Below are positions 1 to 8,121 of a stretch of DNA of 28,806 bases, one piece after another (within the stretch, counting starts at the first letter, position 1; every line of letters begins with the position of its first letter). A program made the translations under genes and the position numbers. The notes beneath the pieces were generated by a model. The model had not been told where the DNA came from. It saw only the letters and a program-made list of their open reading frames with translations, and did no database searches. Source of the DNA: QAMX01 sp003149835 (GTDB lineage: Bacteria; Bacillota; Clostridia; Oscillospirales; QAMX01); the NCBI GenBank assembly GCA_959600635.1, contig CAUGMN010000031.1, positions 1 through 28,806 on the forward strand, in the 5' to 3' direction.

Positions 1-41
1 CTTTGCTTTGTCTCGCCTCCGCGAGAGGCTCAACGTTCTCT

Positions 42-71
42 ATTATATCATATCCGCTGCCACTTTGTCAA
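42..71 (-). promoter_or_regulatory. Strong sigma-A promoter pointing off the left edge (proximal of a tandem pair)
   Basis: On the minus strand there is a perfect -35 TTGACA (66-71) and a perfect -10 TATAAT (42-47) with an 18-bp spacer. Upstream of the -35 (to the right, 72-120) the minus strand has several A-tracts, like an UP element. No gene start lies to its left within the window, so the target is outside. Together with the promoter at 220-248 it resembles tandem rRNA promoters; that assignment is inference. Confidence 0.75.
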
Positions 72-219
72 GTACTTCGTGGGAAAAAACATGATTTTTT
101 TCAAACGCTTTTTTTGAACAAAGCCGATGCGTCTTCCGAAATGCGGCGGCGATCGAGCGAATTCGACAACCACCCTTTCAGGGAAGAACACCGCGACGCT
201 GTAACTGCGACGCTCAGAT

Positions 220-248
220 ATGATACTACAAAACCGAGCTTTTGTCAA
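220..248 (-). promoter_or_regulatory. Strong sigma-A promoter pointing off the left edge (distal of a tandem pair)
   Basis: Minus-strand -35 TTGACA (243-248), 17-bp spacer, -10 TATCAT (220-225), with an A/T-rich stretch upstream (249-290). The -10 boxes of the two promoters are 178 bp apart and both point left. The stretch 1-411 holds these two promoters and the 3' end signals of the GHL6 gene. I see no credible coding region in it. Confidence 0.7.
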
Positions 249-310
249 TACCCTTTTTCAAATTTTCTTCTAAAAAAATCTCCTCCCGCCTTTCTGAATA
301 CAGACCGCCT

Positions 311-393
311 AAAAAAACACAGACAATCGTTTGCCAATCCGCCCGATTGCCCGGCGGGAGAAACAGCGCCGCATAGGCGCCGTCTCTCCCGCC
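311..393 (-). terminator. Possible terminator region after the GHL6 hydrolase gene
   Basis: Just downstream of the stop at 412, a long stem pairs 353-361 with 385-393 (9 bp), with a further G-U-containing inner stem around 364-381. The stem is not followed directly by a U-tract on the minus strand. A run of seven T (forward A7, 311-317) comes about 40 nt later, after a small CAATC/GATTG hairpin. Termination here is plausible but not textbook. Confidence 0.4.
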
Positions 394-411
394 TGATCGA
401 TTGGAACTTTC

Positions 412-2334
412 CTATTCAACGGTAATGACTGCATGGATATCGAGTTTTGGAACCGAAATATGCAACAGACCGCCGGTATGATAAAACTTCAATTTTTCGT
501 CCTCCGGCTCCATTGTCACCTTTGACGGCGCTTTTTCCGTTGCGAGCGTCACGGTCAGGTCGCAGAGAGGCGGGATTTCGTCAAAGCTCCTGACCTTTGT
601 GTCGGCGTGCGCGCCGGCCAGATTCAGCAGGTTGACGCGGCGCTGCCCATCCTTTTCACAGAGCGCGACCTGCACCAGAGACGAGCCGTATACGCGCACG
701 GCCGGGGCGGTAAACGCGGATAGAATTCGGCCGGCAAAGCGGCGCAGAACGGCGCTCTGCGCGGAAAGATACGTCCGCCCCAAGTCGAACGCGACGCCGA
801 ACAGAAGGCCGCGGCCGATCTGCCGCCGGAACAAGACGGGCAGTTTTGAAGCGTCCTCGGCGTCGTCCGTCAGCGCATAAGCGGCCGGAACGGCCGTCAC
901 AGCCTCAGCCTCGACACAGCGCACCTTTGCCGGCGCGCGCTGGCCGTTTTCACTCAAATGGAGGATCCGCTCCTGCGGCTCCGAGTCTTTGATCGACACG
1001 CCGAGCTCATCTTCAAACAGCTTCATCGCATTGCCGCCGCTGATGACGACGATGCCGCCGGCGGCGGCGTAATCGAGCAAGCGCTGTTTCAGCGTTTCCT
1101 CGATCGCCGTCACATCCGGCACAATGATCATACCGTACGCCGACAGATCCCTGTCGGTGTGGTGCGTCATTAAGATCTCGGCGGAATACTGATTGTCCAG
1201 CACGGCGAACAGCGAGCCCTTTAAATCCTCGGTCAGCTTGCAGCCGTAAGGCGTAAAGAGATTCCTCTTGTTATGGTAAAAGGCTTTTGTCGAATGGATC
1301 AGCGCCACCTGCGGAACCGGTTTGGCGCGGTGGCACAGCGCCTCGCGCGCCCGGCAGAATTTCGCCAGCTCAGCCCACATCGGAATCGCCCACTCCTGCA
1401 CCGTTCCGACGAACTGCCGGTTGTAAAATTGGAAACCGCCGCCCACGGAAATCACGACCGCCGCTTCCTGACAGAGTTGACGCAGCTCTTTGACGCAGTG
1501 ATAGCCGTCCTGAATATTAAACCCCCATGCCATCAGATCCCACGGCTGCGGCTGATTCATCAGACAATAGGCCTCAAAGCGAGCCGTGTTGACGCTGTCG
1601 GAAGGCGAGTAATCGCCGGAAATAAAGTCGACGGGGATTGTTTTTTCCTCAGGGACAAAGGAAGTATACAGCCAGTTGCTCGCGATCTGAAAATGAGGCG
1701 CGGCCTTTTTCACCTCTGAAATATAATGCGCCAGATAGCGGCGAAACCCTTGGCGATTGAATTCGAGGTATTCGTCGTAACCAGCCTCTCCCTCTTTGGG
1801 CGCTTTCCTGTGGGTTTCGGCCTCATAGGCGCGCTGCGCCGCGGCGCTGTAATCAACCATCTGCGCCCAGCACTCGCCGTCCACCCACGCTCCGTCGAGG
1901 CCGTAGAGATTGGCAAGCTCTATCAGCTGCGGAATCAGCAGTTCGTCGGCGTACGGGCCGAACACGCTCGTCTTTTCTTTCGACGGCTCCCCATCCTGTC
2001 CGCAGGCCGCCCAGTCGGGATGGCGCTCGATGGCCAGATTGTCCCAGACGCCGGAATGATGCGCATACAGCGCGATTCGCCGCTTTGAGGTCTCCTCGCG
2101 CCACATGCGCAGAATGTCCGCCTCGATGCCCTTAGCGGGATTGCCGACCTTTGTCGGATAGCTCGACGCGCCGGCATGGCCTTTGGTGTCGCACTGGACA
2201 TAATCCGGCTGAACCGCTTCCAGCATCCGGCCGATCAGCGCAGGATCACAGTTCGATCCGATCCCCGTCTGATCCCTGCCGGCGTGAAAGTCAAAATGCA
2301 TCCCGAAAAAACTCTCTTCCCGTCTTTTGGCCAT
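412..2334 (-). CDS. GHL6-type glycosyl hydrolase (fucosidase/beta-galactosidase-like TIM barrel)
   Basis: 640 residues. The N-terminal half reads like a hypothetical glycosyl hydrolase 6 (GHL6) barrel, related to the GH29 fucosidase/GH42 superfamily. It opens with GMHFDFHAG (about residues 11-19) and carries GLDGAWVDGECW near 145-156, where D152 sits at the usual position of a barrel nucleophile or acid. The middle part (about 335-470) resembles a beta-galactosidase trimerisation (GATase-like) domain, with IIVPDVTAIEE and a following GGIVVISGGN segment. A C-terminal beta-sandwich is likely. No signal peptide is visible, so it is probably cytoplasmic and acts on imported oligosaccharides. The start is well supported: AGGAGG lies 8 nt before the ATG. 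It follows the radical SAM gene by 57 nt and is probably co-transcribed with it. The substrate cannot be read from the sequence. Confidence 0.75.
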   Translation of the reverse strand: MAKRREESFFGMHFDFHAGRDQTGIGSNCDPALIGRMLEAVQPDYVQCDTKGHAGASSYPTKVGNPAKGIEADILRMWREETSKRRIALYAHHSGVWDNLAIERHPDWAACGQDGEPSKEKTSVFGPYADELLIPQLIELANLYGLDGAWVDGECWAQMVDYSAAAQRAYEAETHRKAPKEGEAGYDEYLEFNRQGFRRYLAHYISEVKKAAPHFQIASNWLYTSFVPEEKTIPVDFISGDYSPSDSVNTARFEAYCLMNQPQPWDLMAWGFNIQDGYHCVKELRQLCQEAAVVISVGGGFQFYNRQFVGTVQEWAIPMWAELAKFCRAREALCHRAKPVPQVALIHSTKAFYHNKRNLFTPYGCKLTEDLKGSLFAVLDNQYSAEILMTHHTDRDLSAYGMIIVPDVTAIEETLKQRLLDYAAAGGIVVISGGNAMKLFEDELGVSIKDSEPQERILHLSENGQRAPAKVRCVEAEAVTAVPAAYALTDDAEDASKLPVLFRRQIGRGLLFGVAFDLGRTYLSAQSAVLRRFAGRILSAFTAPAVRVYGSSLVQVALCEKDGQRRVNLLNLAGAHADTKVRSFDEIPPLCDLTVTLATEKAPSKVTMEPEDEKLKFYHTGGLLHISVPKLDIHAVITVE

Positions 2335-2391
2335 AAAACCGTCCTCCTGTTTTTTATAGAATCTATGGAACGGCGACCGCGCCGTCCGTTG

Positions 2392-3498
2392 TCATCTCAT
2401 TCCGCGCCCGGCGCGGAGCTCTGCGGCGATTCCGGCGATTTTATCCCCGCGGGCTTCAAAAAAACGCCGGTACGCGCCGCAGTAGGCCGTTTTTGCGCCG
2501 CCGAAGCGTTCCCTCCGGCAGCCGCCGCGGCACAGCGCAAACCAGCGGCACGCCGCGCATTCCGCATCCGGCGCCGCACAGCCCTCGCGCAGAAAGCGTT
2601 TTGCGGTTTCGCTCTCCATCAGGCGCGCAATCGGTTCTTCCGCGATATTTCCAAGGCGATATTGTTCATCCACATAGAAATCGCACGGGTAACAGGAACC
2701 GTCTGCCTCGATAATCAGCTGATTGCTGCAATGGCCGCGCAGGGAACAAAGCTCTGCGGGCTGGCCGAGACAGAGGCGGACAAGGTTATCGAAATAGCGG
2801 ACGGATCGATACGCGCCGCTGTCCCAGTCCGCATGCCACGCGTCAAACAGATCGATCAAAAAACGCGCGTATTCCGCATTCGCCGGAGCCAGCCCGTGAC
2901 GCGGGCCCTCCGTCGGTTCGAGACAGAGGATAAACTGCTGAAACGAAAAACCCTGCTTTTGATAATAGGCATAGACCTTTTTCGCCTGACGGCAGAGGTT
3001 CTTTGTGACGACGGTGAGGATATTGAATTCTGCTCCCGCCGCTCTCAGCAGCGCCGCGGCGCGCAGCACGCGCTCGAAGCTGCCCTCGCCCGTTACGGTT
3101 TTGCGGTGTTTATCGTGCAGCTCTTTGGTTCCGTCGAGCGACAGGCCGACCAAAAAACCGCGCTGCGCAAAAAAACGCGCCATCGGCTCGTCGAGCGACA
3201 GGCCGTTTGTCTGAATCGCGTATGAGACGGGAAGGCGTTTTTGATTCGCCGCATCCACCATAGAGACAAAGCGTTCAAAAAAAGTCAGCCCCGCCAGCGT
3301 CGGCTCGCCGCCCTGAAAGGCAAACGCCGCGCCGCGCCGCGCGTGCGCAAAGACGTTTTCGATCAGCGCGCGCGCCGTGCTCTCCTGCATCACGCCGCGC
3401 GCGTGATTTTCCTCATCGCGGTAAAAACAGTAGCCGCAGCGCATGTCGCAGCAGCCGGAGGCCGGCTTTATCAGAACCGCTATAAAATCAGAAAACAA
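2392..3498 (-). CDS. Anaerobic sulfatase-maturating enzyme family radical SAM/SPASM protein
   Basis: 368 residues from a TTG start, with GGGGAG about 10 nt upstream. The first residues read FIAVLIKPASGCCDMRCGYCFY, typical of anSME; the radical SAM cluster cysteines are C17, C21 and C24 (CxxxCxxC). The C-terminal SPASM region carries the usual set: CSLRGHC, then GSCYPCDFYV, then CAACRWFALCRGGCRRE. These would bind two auxiliary 4Fe-4S clusters. Family members oxidise a Cys or Ser of a sulfatase to C-alpha-formylglycine under anaerobic conditions. No sulfatase is encoded in this window, so the partner is elsewhere or the enzyme acts on something else. It heads a minus-strand unit with the GHL6 gene and is divergent from the DUF4838 gene, which suggests a role in degrading sulfated or host glycans (inference). 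Confidence 0.85.
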   Translation of the reverse strand: MFSDFIAVLIKPASGCCDMRCGYCFYRDEENHARGVMQESTARALIENVFAHARRGAAFAFQGGEPTLAGLTFFERFVSMVDAANQKRLPVSYAIQTNGLSLDEPMARFFAQRGFLVGLSLDGTKELHDKHRKTVTGEGSFERVLRAAALLRAAGAEFNILTVVTKNLCRQAKKVYAYYQKQGFSFQQFILCLEPTEGPRHGLAPANAEYARFLIDLFDAWHADWDSGAYRSVRYFDNLVRLCLGQPAELCSLRGHCSNQLIIEADGSCYPCDFYVDEQYRLGNIAEEPIARLMESETAKRFLREGCAAPDAECAACRWFALCRGGCRRERFGGAKTAYCGAYRRFFEARGDKIAGIAAELRAGRGMR

Positions 3499-3523
3499 AT
3501 CCCGCCTCTCCCCTTTCCGCCGC

Positions 3524-3552
3524 TTGCATTTTGAAAGACGATACGATATAAT
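3524..3552 (+). promoter_or_regulatory. Sigma-A promoter of the DUF4838 gene
   Basis: TTGCAT (3524-3529), 17-bp spacer, perfect TATAAT (3547-3552). Transcription would start near 3559, giving a leader of about 165 nt before the ATG at 3726. The leader contains the inverted repeat at 3564-3671. Confidence 0.7.
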
Positions 3553-3563
3553 GAAGCCCGTAG

Positions 3564-3671
3564 AAAAACCGACGGCAGCCCGCGGCCTTTGGCCGTCCGG
3601 TCGATACGCCGCGAGCCGCTCAGATGACGCGCCCCGCGCGGATGAGCCGTTTGTCGTTCCGTCGGTTTTTT
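3564..3671 (+). promoter_or_regulatory. Candidate structured leader RNA with terminator-like closing stem
   Basis: A 12-bp perfect stem pairs 3564-3575 with 3659-3670, and the 3' arm runs into a T6 tract. It encloses about 83 nt that can form at least two further hairpins: CGGCC-TTT-GGCCG (3583-3595), and 3618-3622 with 3643-3647 holding an inner GCGC/GCGC stem (3629-3639). The transcript from the promoter at 3524-3552 would begin only a few nt before the stem. A multibranched fold closed by a stem that ends in a U-tract looks like a regulatory leader or a short terminated RNA. I could not match it to a known riboswitch class. Confidence 0.45.
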
Positions 3672-3725
3672 CTCGATCATGCGCTCATTGCTCTCCTATT
3701 TTACCATTCAGAAAGGAATCCGTCA

Positions 3726-5660
3726 ATGAAGAAAATTACAGTCGATCTAAAATCGGCCGCCCCTGCGGCTCTGCTGGCGCTCGACGAGCTGAAAGCGTAT
3801 CTGCTGCGCATCGACCCCGAGGTTTCCTTCCGCTTTGGTCTCGGCGGCCTGTCCCTTGAAGTCAGCCCGTCGCTTTTTGCGGAGCGGGGCATCGCCCTCG
3901 CCGACCCCGATCTCGACGACGCCGTTTGCATCGAGGTTTCCGACGGCAAGGGGCGTATCGCCGGCTCCAACCCGCGCGCGCTGCTCATCGCCGTCTACCG
4001 TTTTCTGCGGGAAAACGGCGTCCGTTTTCTCCGCCCCGGCGCCGACGGGGAAATCGTACCGCGGCGCGACGTCTTTTCGCTGAAAGCCGATCTGCTGCAC
4101 GCCGCCTCCTACCGGCACCGCGGCGTCTGCATCGAGGGCTCCGTCTCGTTCGAGGACGTAGAGGAGACGGTAAAGTGGCTGCCAAAGCTCGGTTTTAACG
4201 CCTATTTCGTCCAGTTCCTGACGCCTTTCAATTTCTTTCAGCGCTACTACGGTCACGAATGGTTTACAGCGCAGCAGCAGCCGGAGCGTTTGACGAAAAC
4301 GATTATCGAAGCGCATATAGCCAACATCGCCGCCGCAGCCAATCAGCGTGGTATTGTCTGGCATGCGGTCGGACACGGCTGGACCTGCGAACCGCTCGGT
4401 ATTCCCGGCCTCGGCTGGTACCGCGACGACACCCAATATCCCGCCGGCGTCACGGAGAAGTTTGCGCTCGTCAACGGCAAACGGGAGCTATGGGGCGGCG
4501 TCGCGCTGAATACCAGCCTCTGCTACTCCAATCCCGAGGTGCGCGCGCTTATGACCGACGCCGTCGCTCAGTATGCCGCGGCGCACAGAGAAATCGACGT
4601 CATCCATTTCTGGCTCGCCGACGGCTCAAATAACAACTGCGAATGCGAAGGCTGCCGCCAAAAGCTCCCATCGGATTTCTACGTCGAAATGCTCAACGAG
4701 ATCGACCGCAAGCTCACGGAGCGCGGGCTTTCGACGCGGGTTGTTTTCCTCGTTTACGTCGACCTGCTCTGGCGGCCTGCCGTGGAAAAGCTCGCCAATC
4801 CCGACCGCTTTATCCTGATGTTCGCGCCGATTTCGCGCTCCTACGCGCAGCCGCTCGCCGCCGGTATCGGTCGCGGAGAGACGACGCCCTATATCCGCAA
4901 CAAGCTCGTCTTCCCCAAAAACGCCGGCGACTCCGTGGCCTATTTGAAAAGCTGGCAGGAGGTCGCTCCGACGTGCGACAGCTTCCTCTTCGACTATCAC
5001 TTTATGTGGGACTATATCAAGGAGCCCGGAGGCTACCATCATGCGCGCGTTCTGTTTGAGGATATGAAACATCTTGACGCGCTCGGTCTCAACGGCACGG
5101 TCAGCTGTCAGAATCAGCGCGTCTTTTTCCCGACCGGGCTGGGCATGCGCTGCATGGCCGACGCGCTCTGGGACAAGACGCTTGTGTTCGAGGACGTCTG
5201 CGACCAATATTACCGCGACGCCTTCGGCGATTTCCACACCGATATCGCCGCGTATCTATGCCGTCTCTCCGAAACCTATCCCGCCGACGCCGTGCGGCAT
5301 GACGCGCCGCTGGATGCGACGGCCGCGCCTCGCTTTGAAGCCGCCGCCGAATTGTGCCGCGCGATCCTCCCCACGCTCGACGGTTTTATCCGTACAGCGG
5401 AAGACCCGTGTATCCGCCGGAATCTGTCCGTCGTGCGCATGCACGCCGTGATCACGGAGCGCAACTGTTTACTCTACCTGCGCTATGTGACCGGCGCGGA
5501 AGAAGCGGCACAACAGGCGGCGTTTGACGCGCTCCACGCCGCCGTCTGCGAATACGCGGAGGAAATGCACGCCGCGTTCGATCCGGTGCTCTACCTCGAA
5601 ACGGTGCACAGCAATACGCTCGGCCGGAAACGCCGCGAAGCGCCGCCGCTGGAAAATTAA
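3726..5660 (+). CDS. DUF4838 domain glycosidase-like protein
   Basis: 644 residues from the ATG at 3726, chosen because GAAAGGA lies about 9 nt upstream; the ATG at 3624 falls inside the structured leader. Residues 1-120 look like the alpha/beta N-terminal domain found before GH20/GH67-type barrels, including the typical stretch RALLIAVYRFLRENGVRFLRP (about 84-104). The barrel follows, with the DUF4838 hallmark HFWLADGSNNNCECEGC (294-310), where C305, C307 and C310 form the conserved CxCxxC. No signal peptide is visible. DUF4838 proteins are thought to be glycan-active, but I do not know a firmly assigned reaction. It is transcribed away from the anSME/GHL6 pair, and the shared intergenic region suggests a common carbohydrate function. 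Confidence 0.75.
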   Translation: MKKITVDLKSAAPAALLALDELKAYLLRIDPEVSFRFGLGGLSLEVSPSLFAERGIALADPDLDDAVCIEVSDGKGRIAGSNPRALLIAVYRFLRENGVRFLRPGADGEIVPRRDVFSLKADLLHAASYRHRGVCIEGSVSFEDVEETVKWLPKLGFNAYFVQFLTPFNFFQRYYGHEWFTAQQQPERLTKTIIEAHIANIAAAANQRGIVWHAVGHGWTCEPLGIPGLGWYRDDTQYPAGVTEKFALVNGKRELWGGVALNTSLCYSNPEVRALMTDAVAQYAAAHREIDVIHFWLADGSNNNCECEGCRQKLPSDFYVEMLNEIDRKLTERGLSTRVVFLVYVDLLWRPAVEKLANPDRFILMFAPISRSYAQPLAAGIGRGETTPYIRNKLVFPKNAGDSVAYLKSWQEVAPTCDSFLFDYHFMWDYIKEPGGYHHARVLFEDMKHLDALGLNGTVSCQNQRVFFPTGLGMRCMADALWDKTLVFEDVCDQYYRDAFGDFHTDIAAYLCRLSETYPADAVRHDAPLDATAAPRFEAAAELCRAILPTLDGFIRTAEDPCIRRNLSVVRMHAVITERNCLLYLRYVTGAEEAAQQAAFDALHAAVCEYAEEMHAAFDPVLYLETVHSNTLGRKRREAPPLEN

Positions 5661-5776
5661 ATTTCGCGCGCGGTATGCGCCGGAAACCGCCGCTCCGTAT
5701 GGCCTTTTGGAGCCCTTTCAAGAGAGAAACGGGCTGAAAATCGTCGCATATCAAAAAGCCGGCGAATCCGCCGCGA

Positions 5777-5812
5777 AAAGGGCGCCGTTCCGAATTCGGA
5801 ACGGCGCCCTTT
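5777..5812. terminator. Bidirectional intrinsic terminator, perfect 36-nt palindrome
   Basis: A perfect inverted repeat of 18 + 18 nt, with AAAGGGCGCCG at the left end and its complement at the right, flanked by A/T on both sides. It lies between the convergent DUF4838 gene (stop 5660) and gap (stop 5845). In either direction the GC-rich stem ends in a short U-run, so it can serve both. The rest of 5661-5844 shows no gene. Confidence 0.8.
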
Positions 5813-5844
5813 ATTTGATGTTGTCGGTCAGAGACGGCGTAAGC

Positions 5845-6861
5845 TTATTTCAGCTCCGCAAAGTACTTGATCGTGCGAACCATCTGGCTGACGTAGGAGT
5901 TTTCGTTGTCGTACCACGAAACGACCTGCACCTGATAGGTGTCGTCGCCGACCTTGGAGACCATGGTCTGCGTCGCGTCAAACAGCGAGCCGTAGGTAAT
6001 GCCGACGACGTCGGAGGAGACGATTTCTTCCTCGTTGTAGCCGAAGGAGGCGGAAGAAGCGGCTTTCATCGCGGCGTTGATGCCCTCAACCGTGACGTCG
6101 CTGCCCTTGACAACCGCGACGAGAATCGTCGTGGAGCCCGTCGGCACCGGAACGCGCTGCGCGGAACCGATCAGCTTGCCGTTCAGTTCGGGGATAACAA
6201 GGCCGATCGCCTTGGCGGCGCCGGTGGAGTTCGGAACGATATTGACAGCGGCGGCGCGGGCGCGGCGGAGATCGCCTTTTCTGTGCGGGCCGTCAAGGAC
6301 CATCTGGTCGCCGGTATAGGCGTGAATCGTGCTCATGATACCGCTCTGGATCGGAGCGTAATCGTTCAGCGCTTTCGCCATCGGCGCGAGGCAGTTGGTG
6401 GTGCAGGAGGCGGCGGAGATGATCTGATCCTCAGCGGACAGGGTCTTTTCGTTGACGCTGTAAACGATGGTTTTCAGATCCTTGCCGGCCGGAGCGGAGA
6501 TAACGACTTTCTTAGCGCCGGCGGTGATGTGCGCCTGCGATTTTTCCTTCGTGGTGTAGAAGCCGGTGCATTCGAGCACGACGTCGACGCCCAGCGCGCC
6601 CCACGGGCAGTTCGCGGCGTCTTTTTCGGCGTAGATCTTAATGGTCTTGCCGTTGACGGTGATGCTGTCCTCGCCGGCGGAAACGCTGTCGGCCAGCGCG
6701 TAGCGGCCCTGCGCGGAGTCGTATTTCAGAAGGTGCGCAAGCATGGCGGGGCTGGTCAGATCGTTGATCGCGACGATCTCATAGCCCGCCGCGCCGAACA
6801 TCTGCCGGAAAGCGAGACGGCCGATACGGCCGAAACCGTTGATTGCTACTTTAATTGCCAT
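5845..6861 (-). CDS. gap: Type I glyceraldehyde-3-phosphate dehydrogenase
   Basis: 338 residues. It converts glyceraldehyde 3-phosphate, NAD+ and phosphate to 1,3-bisphosphoglycerate in glycolysis. The Rossmann motif INGFGRIGR is at residues 7-15, the acidic residue that selects NAD is in INDL (32-35), and the catalytic cysteine is C153 in SAASCTTNC. The C-terminal WYDNENSY motif is present. The ATG at 6861 is preferred over the one at 6876, because the latter overlaps the GGAGG that precedes 6861 by 7 nt. The gene has its own promoter (6893-6921) and a strong terminator (5777-5812), so it is probably monocistronic. No pgk or tpi follows. Confidence 0.97.
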   Translation of the reverse strand: MAIKVAINGFGRIGRLAFRQMFGAAGYEIVAINDLTSPAMLAHLLKYDSAQGRYALADSVSAGEDSITVNGKTIKIYAEKDAANCPWGALGVDVVLECTGFYTTKEKSQAHITAGAKKVVISAPAGKDLKTIVYSVNEKTLSAEDQIISAASCTTNCLAPMAKALNDYAPIQSGIMSTIHAYTGDQMVLDGPHRKGDLRRARAAAVNIVPNSTGAAKAIGLVIPELNGKLIGSAQRVPVPTGSTTILVAVVKGSDVTVEGINAAMKAASSASFGYNEEEIVSSDVVGITYGSLFDATQTMVSKVGDDTYQVQVVSWYDNENSYVSQMVRTIKYFAELK

Positions 6862-6892
6862 TTTCTTTTCCTCCATTTGTTATGATATATAG

Positions 6893-6921
6893 ATTTTACC
6901 GCAAACCTGTTGATTTTGCAA
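6893..6921 (-). promoter_or_regulatory. Sigma-A promoter of gap
   Basis: Minus strand: -35 TTGCAA (6916-6921), 17-bp spacer, -10 TAAAAT (6893-6898). It lies about 30 nt upstream of the gap ATG, in the 141-bp A/T-rich gap after the DUF624-like gene. Confidence 0.6.
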
Positions 6922-7002
6922 GGCGCAAACCATATAAATTTTCTGCCGTTTTTGTGATATTTCTCGTATTTTTGATGATAGTATGCGTCTGCTAATACGG
7001 TT

Positions 7003-8088
7003 TTAGTCATCATCGTCGAGAATTGAATCATCCACGCCGTTTTTTTCGTCCTCGGCGCCGCCGTCCGGCCCGTCCGTTTCGACATCCTGCTTGTCCGCTT
7101 CGCTGTCTTCGTCTGCCGTTTCATCCTGCTCAGCGTTCTGTGCGGCGCGGCCTTTTTTCGCCTCGGCCTTGCGCTGTTCTTCAAGCGCGGGGGCGACGAG
7201 ATACTTGTGCATGACCGGATACGTCCCGAACACGGCGAGGAAAATGAGCAGGCTCCACATCAAAAACATCATGATCAGCAGGAAAAACGGCATGGCAGCC
7301 GGATAAAAGAGCGGAAACAGGATAAACAGCGCGAGCATAGCGACGCTCGACAGACCGACCGCCAGATTGCGCCAGAAGCCGAGAATCACAAACATCCACG
7401 AGTTTTTGATCAGCGCGCGGAATTTCAGGTTAAAGGTCACGATCATCTGGTAGATATACCAGCGCATCACCATGTACAGCACAAAGATCGCGATGCAGAG
7501 GATCCGGCAGTAAAAGAACACCGATTGCGGCAGCCCCATCGATTCCGGCGAAAAGAGATAGACCAGCAGGCTCAGGCAGACCGCCTGATCAAGAAAGCCG
7601 AACGCCAGCCCCTGCCATTTGTTGCGCCACGCGCGCGTAAACAGGTCGGAAAACCACGCGTGATCCTCGCGCGCGTGGTTGCGCATGCAGTAGACAATCC
7701 CGCAGTTGAGCGGCCCGATACAGACCGATGAAAGAATAACCAGCGGAATCGACAGCCAGCGCGGCACATAGAAAACGGGCAGCAGCAGAAAAACCAGCCA
7801 TGAGTTGGTCATTATCTGCTTGCCTTCTTCAACGATCGTGGCATCCGATACGGATTGAAGCGCCTCGACATAATTGGTAATCAGCTCCGGGTTAATGCGC
7901 ACCGTGATAAAATAGGCCGCAAAGCAGATCAGAGGCAGCATGACGAGAAAATAGACCGTCCCGTACCCGATCATTTTCGAGAAATTGCGGAAATACAGCT
8001 TAAAAAATTTTACGAACGCGGGGCCCTGAGGCTCGTCCTTTTCGACGCCGCGGCCCGGTTTGTTGTAATTCGGTTTCAAAAAACTCAT
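7003..8088 (-). CDS. DUF624 (YesL-like) membrane protein with acidic C-terminal tail
   Basis: 361 residues. After a short charged N-terminus come about six hydrophobic stretches, the first near residues 38-63 (GYGTVYFLVMLPLICFAAYF) and others up to about residue 290. The pattern, including the segment around the DLFTRAWRNKWQG loop, fits the DUF624/YesL family. Members of that family are often found beside carbohydrate ABC transporters, and their function is unknown. The last 44 residues are almost half Asp or Glu (21 of 44) and end in DDDD; this looks disordered and cytoplasmic. The start has GGAGA upstream of the ATG. It lies 33 nt after the SpoIIM-like gene, so the two are probably co-transcribed. 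Confidence 0.7.
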   Translation of the reverse strand: MSFLKPNYNKPGRGVEKDEPQGPAFVKFFKLYFRNFSKMIGYGTVYFLVMLPLICFAAYFITVRINPELITNYVEALQSVSDATIVEEGKQIMTNSWLVFLLLPVFYVPRWLSIPLVILSSVCIGPLNCGIVYCMRNHAREDHAWFSDLFTRAWRNKWQGLAFGFLDQAVCLSLLVYLFSPESMGLPQSVFFYCRILCIAIFVLYMVMRWYIYQMIVTFNLKFRALIKNSWMFVILGFWRNLAVGLSSVAMLALFILFPLFYPAAMPFFLLIMMFLMWSLLIFLAVFGTYPVMHKYLVAPALEEQRKAEAKKGRAAQNAEQDETADEDSEADKQDVETDGPDGGAEDEKNGVDDSILDDDD

Positions 8089-8121
8089 TTGTTCGTCTCC
8101 AATTTCAGAGATTATCCGCCG

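Noticed and set aside
3..425. Open frame of 140 codons on the plus strand at the left edge
   Set aside because: It runs across two strong opposite-strand promoters and the 3' end of the GHL6 gene, its composition is not protein-like, and there is no ribosome binding site.
2176..3225. Long plus-strand open frame opposite the anSME-like gene
   Set aside because: It is antisense to a clear radical SAM protein; such frames arise from high GC content. The same holds for 5524-6885 opposite gap and 10916-12088 opposite the SCIFF maturase.
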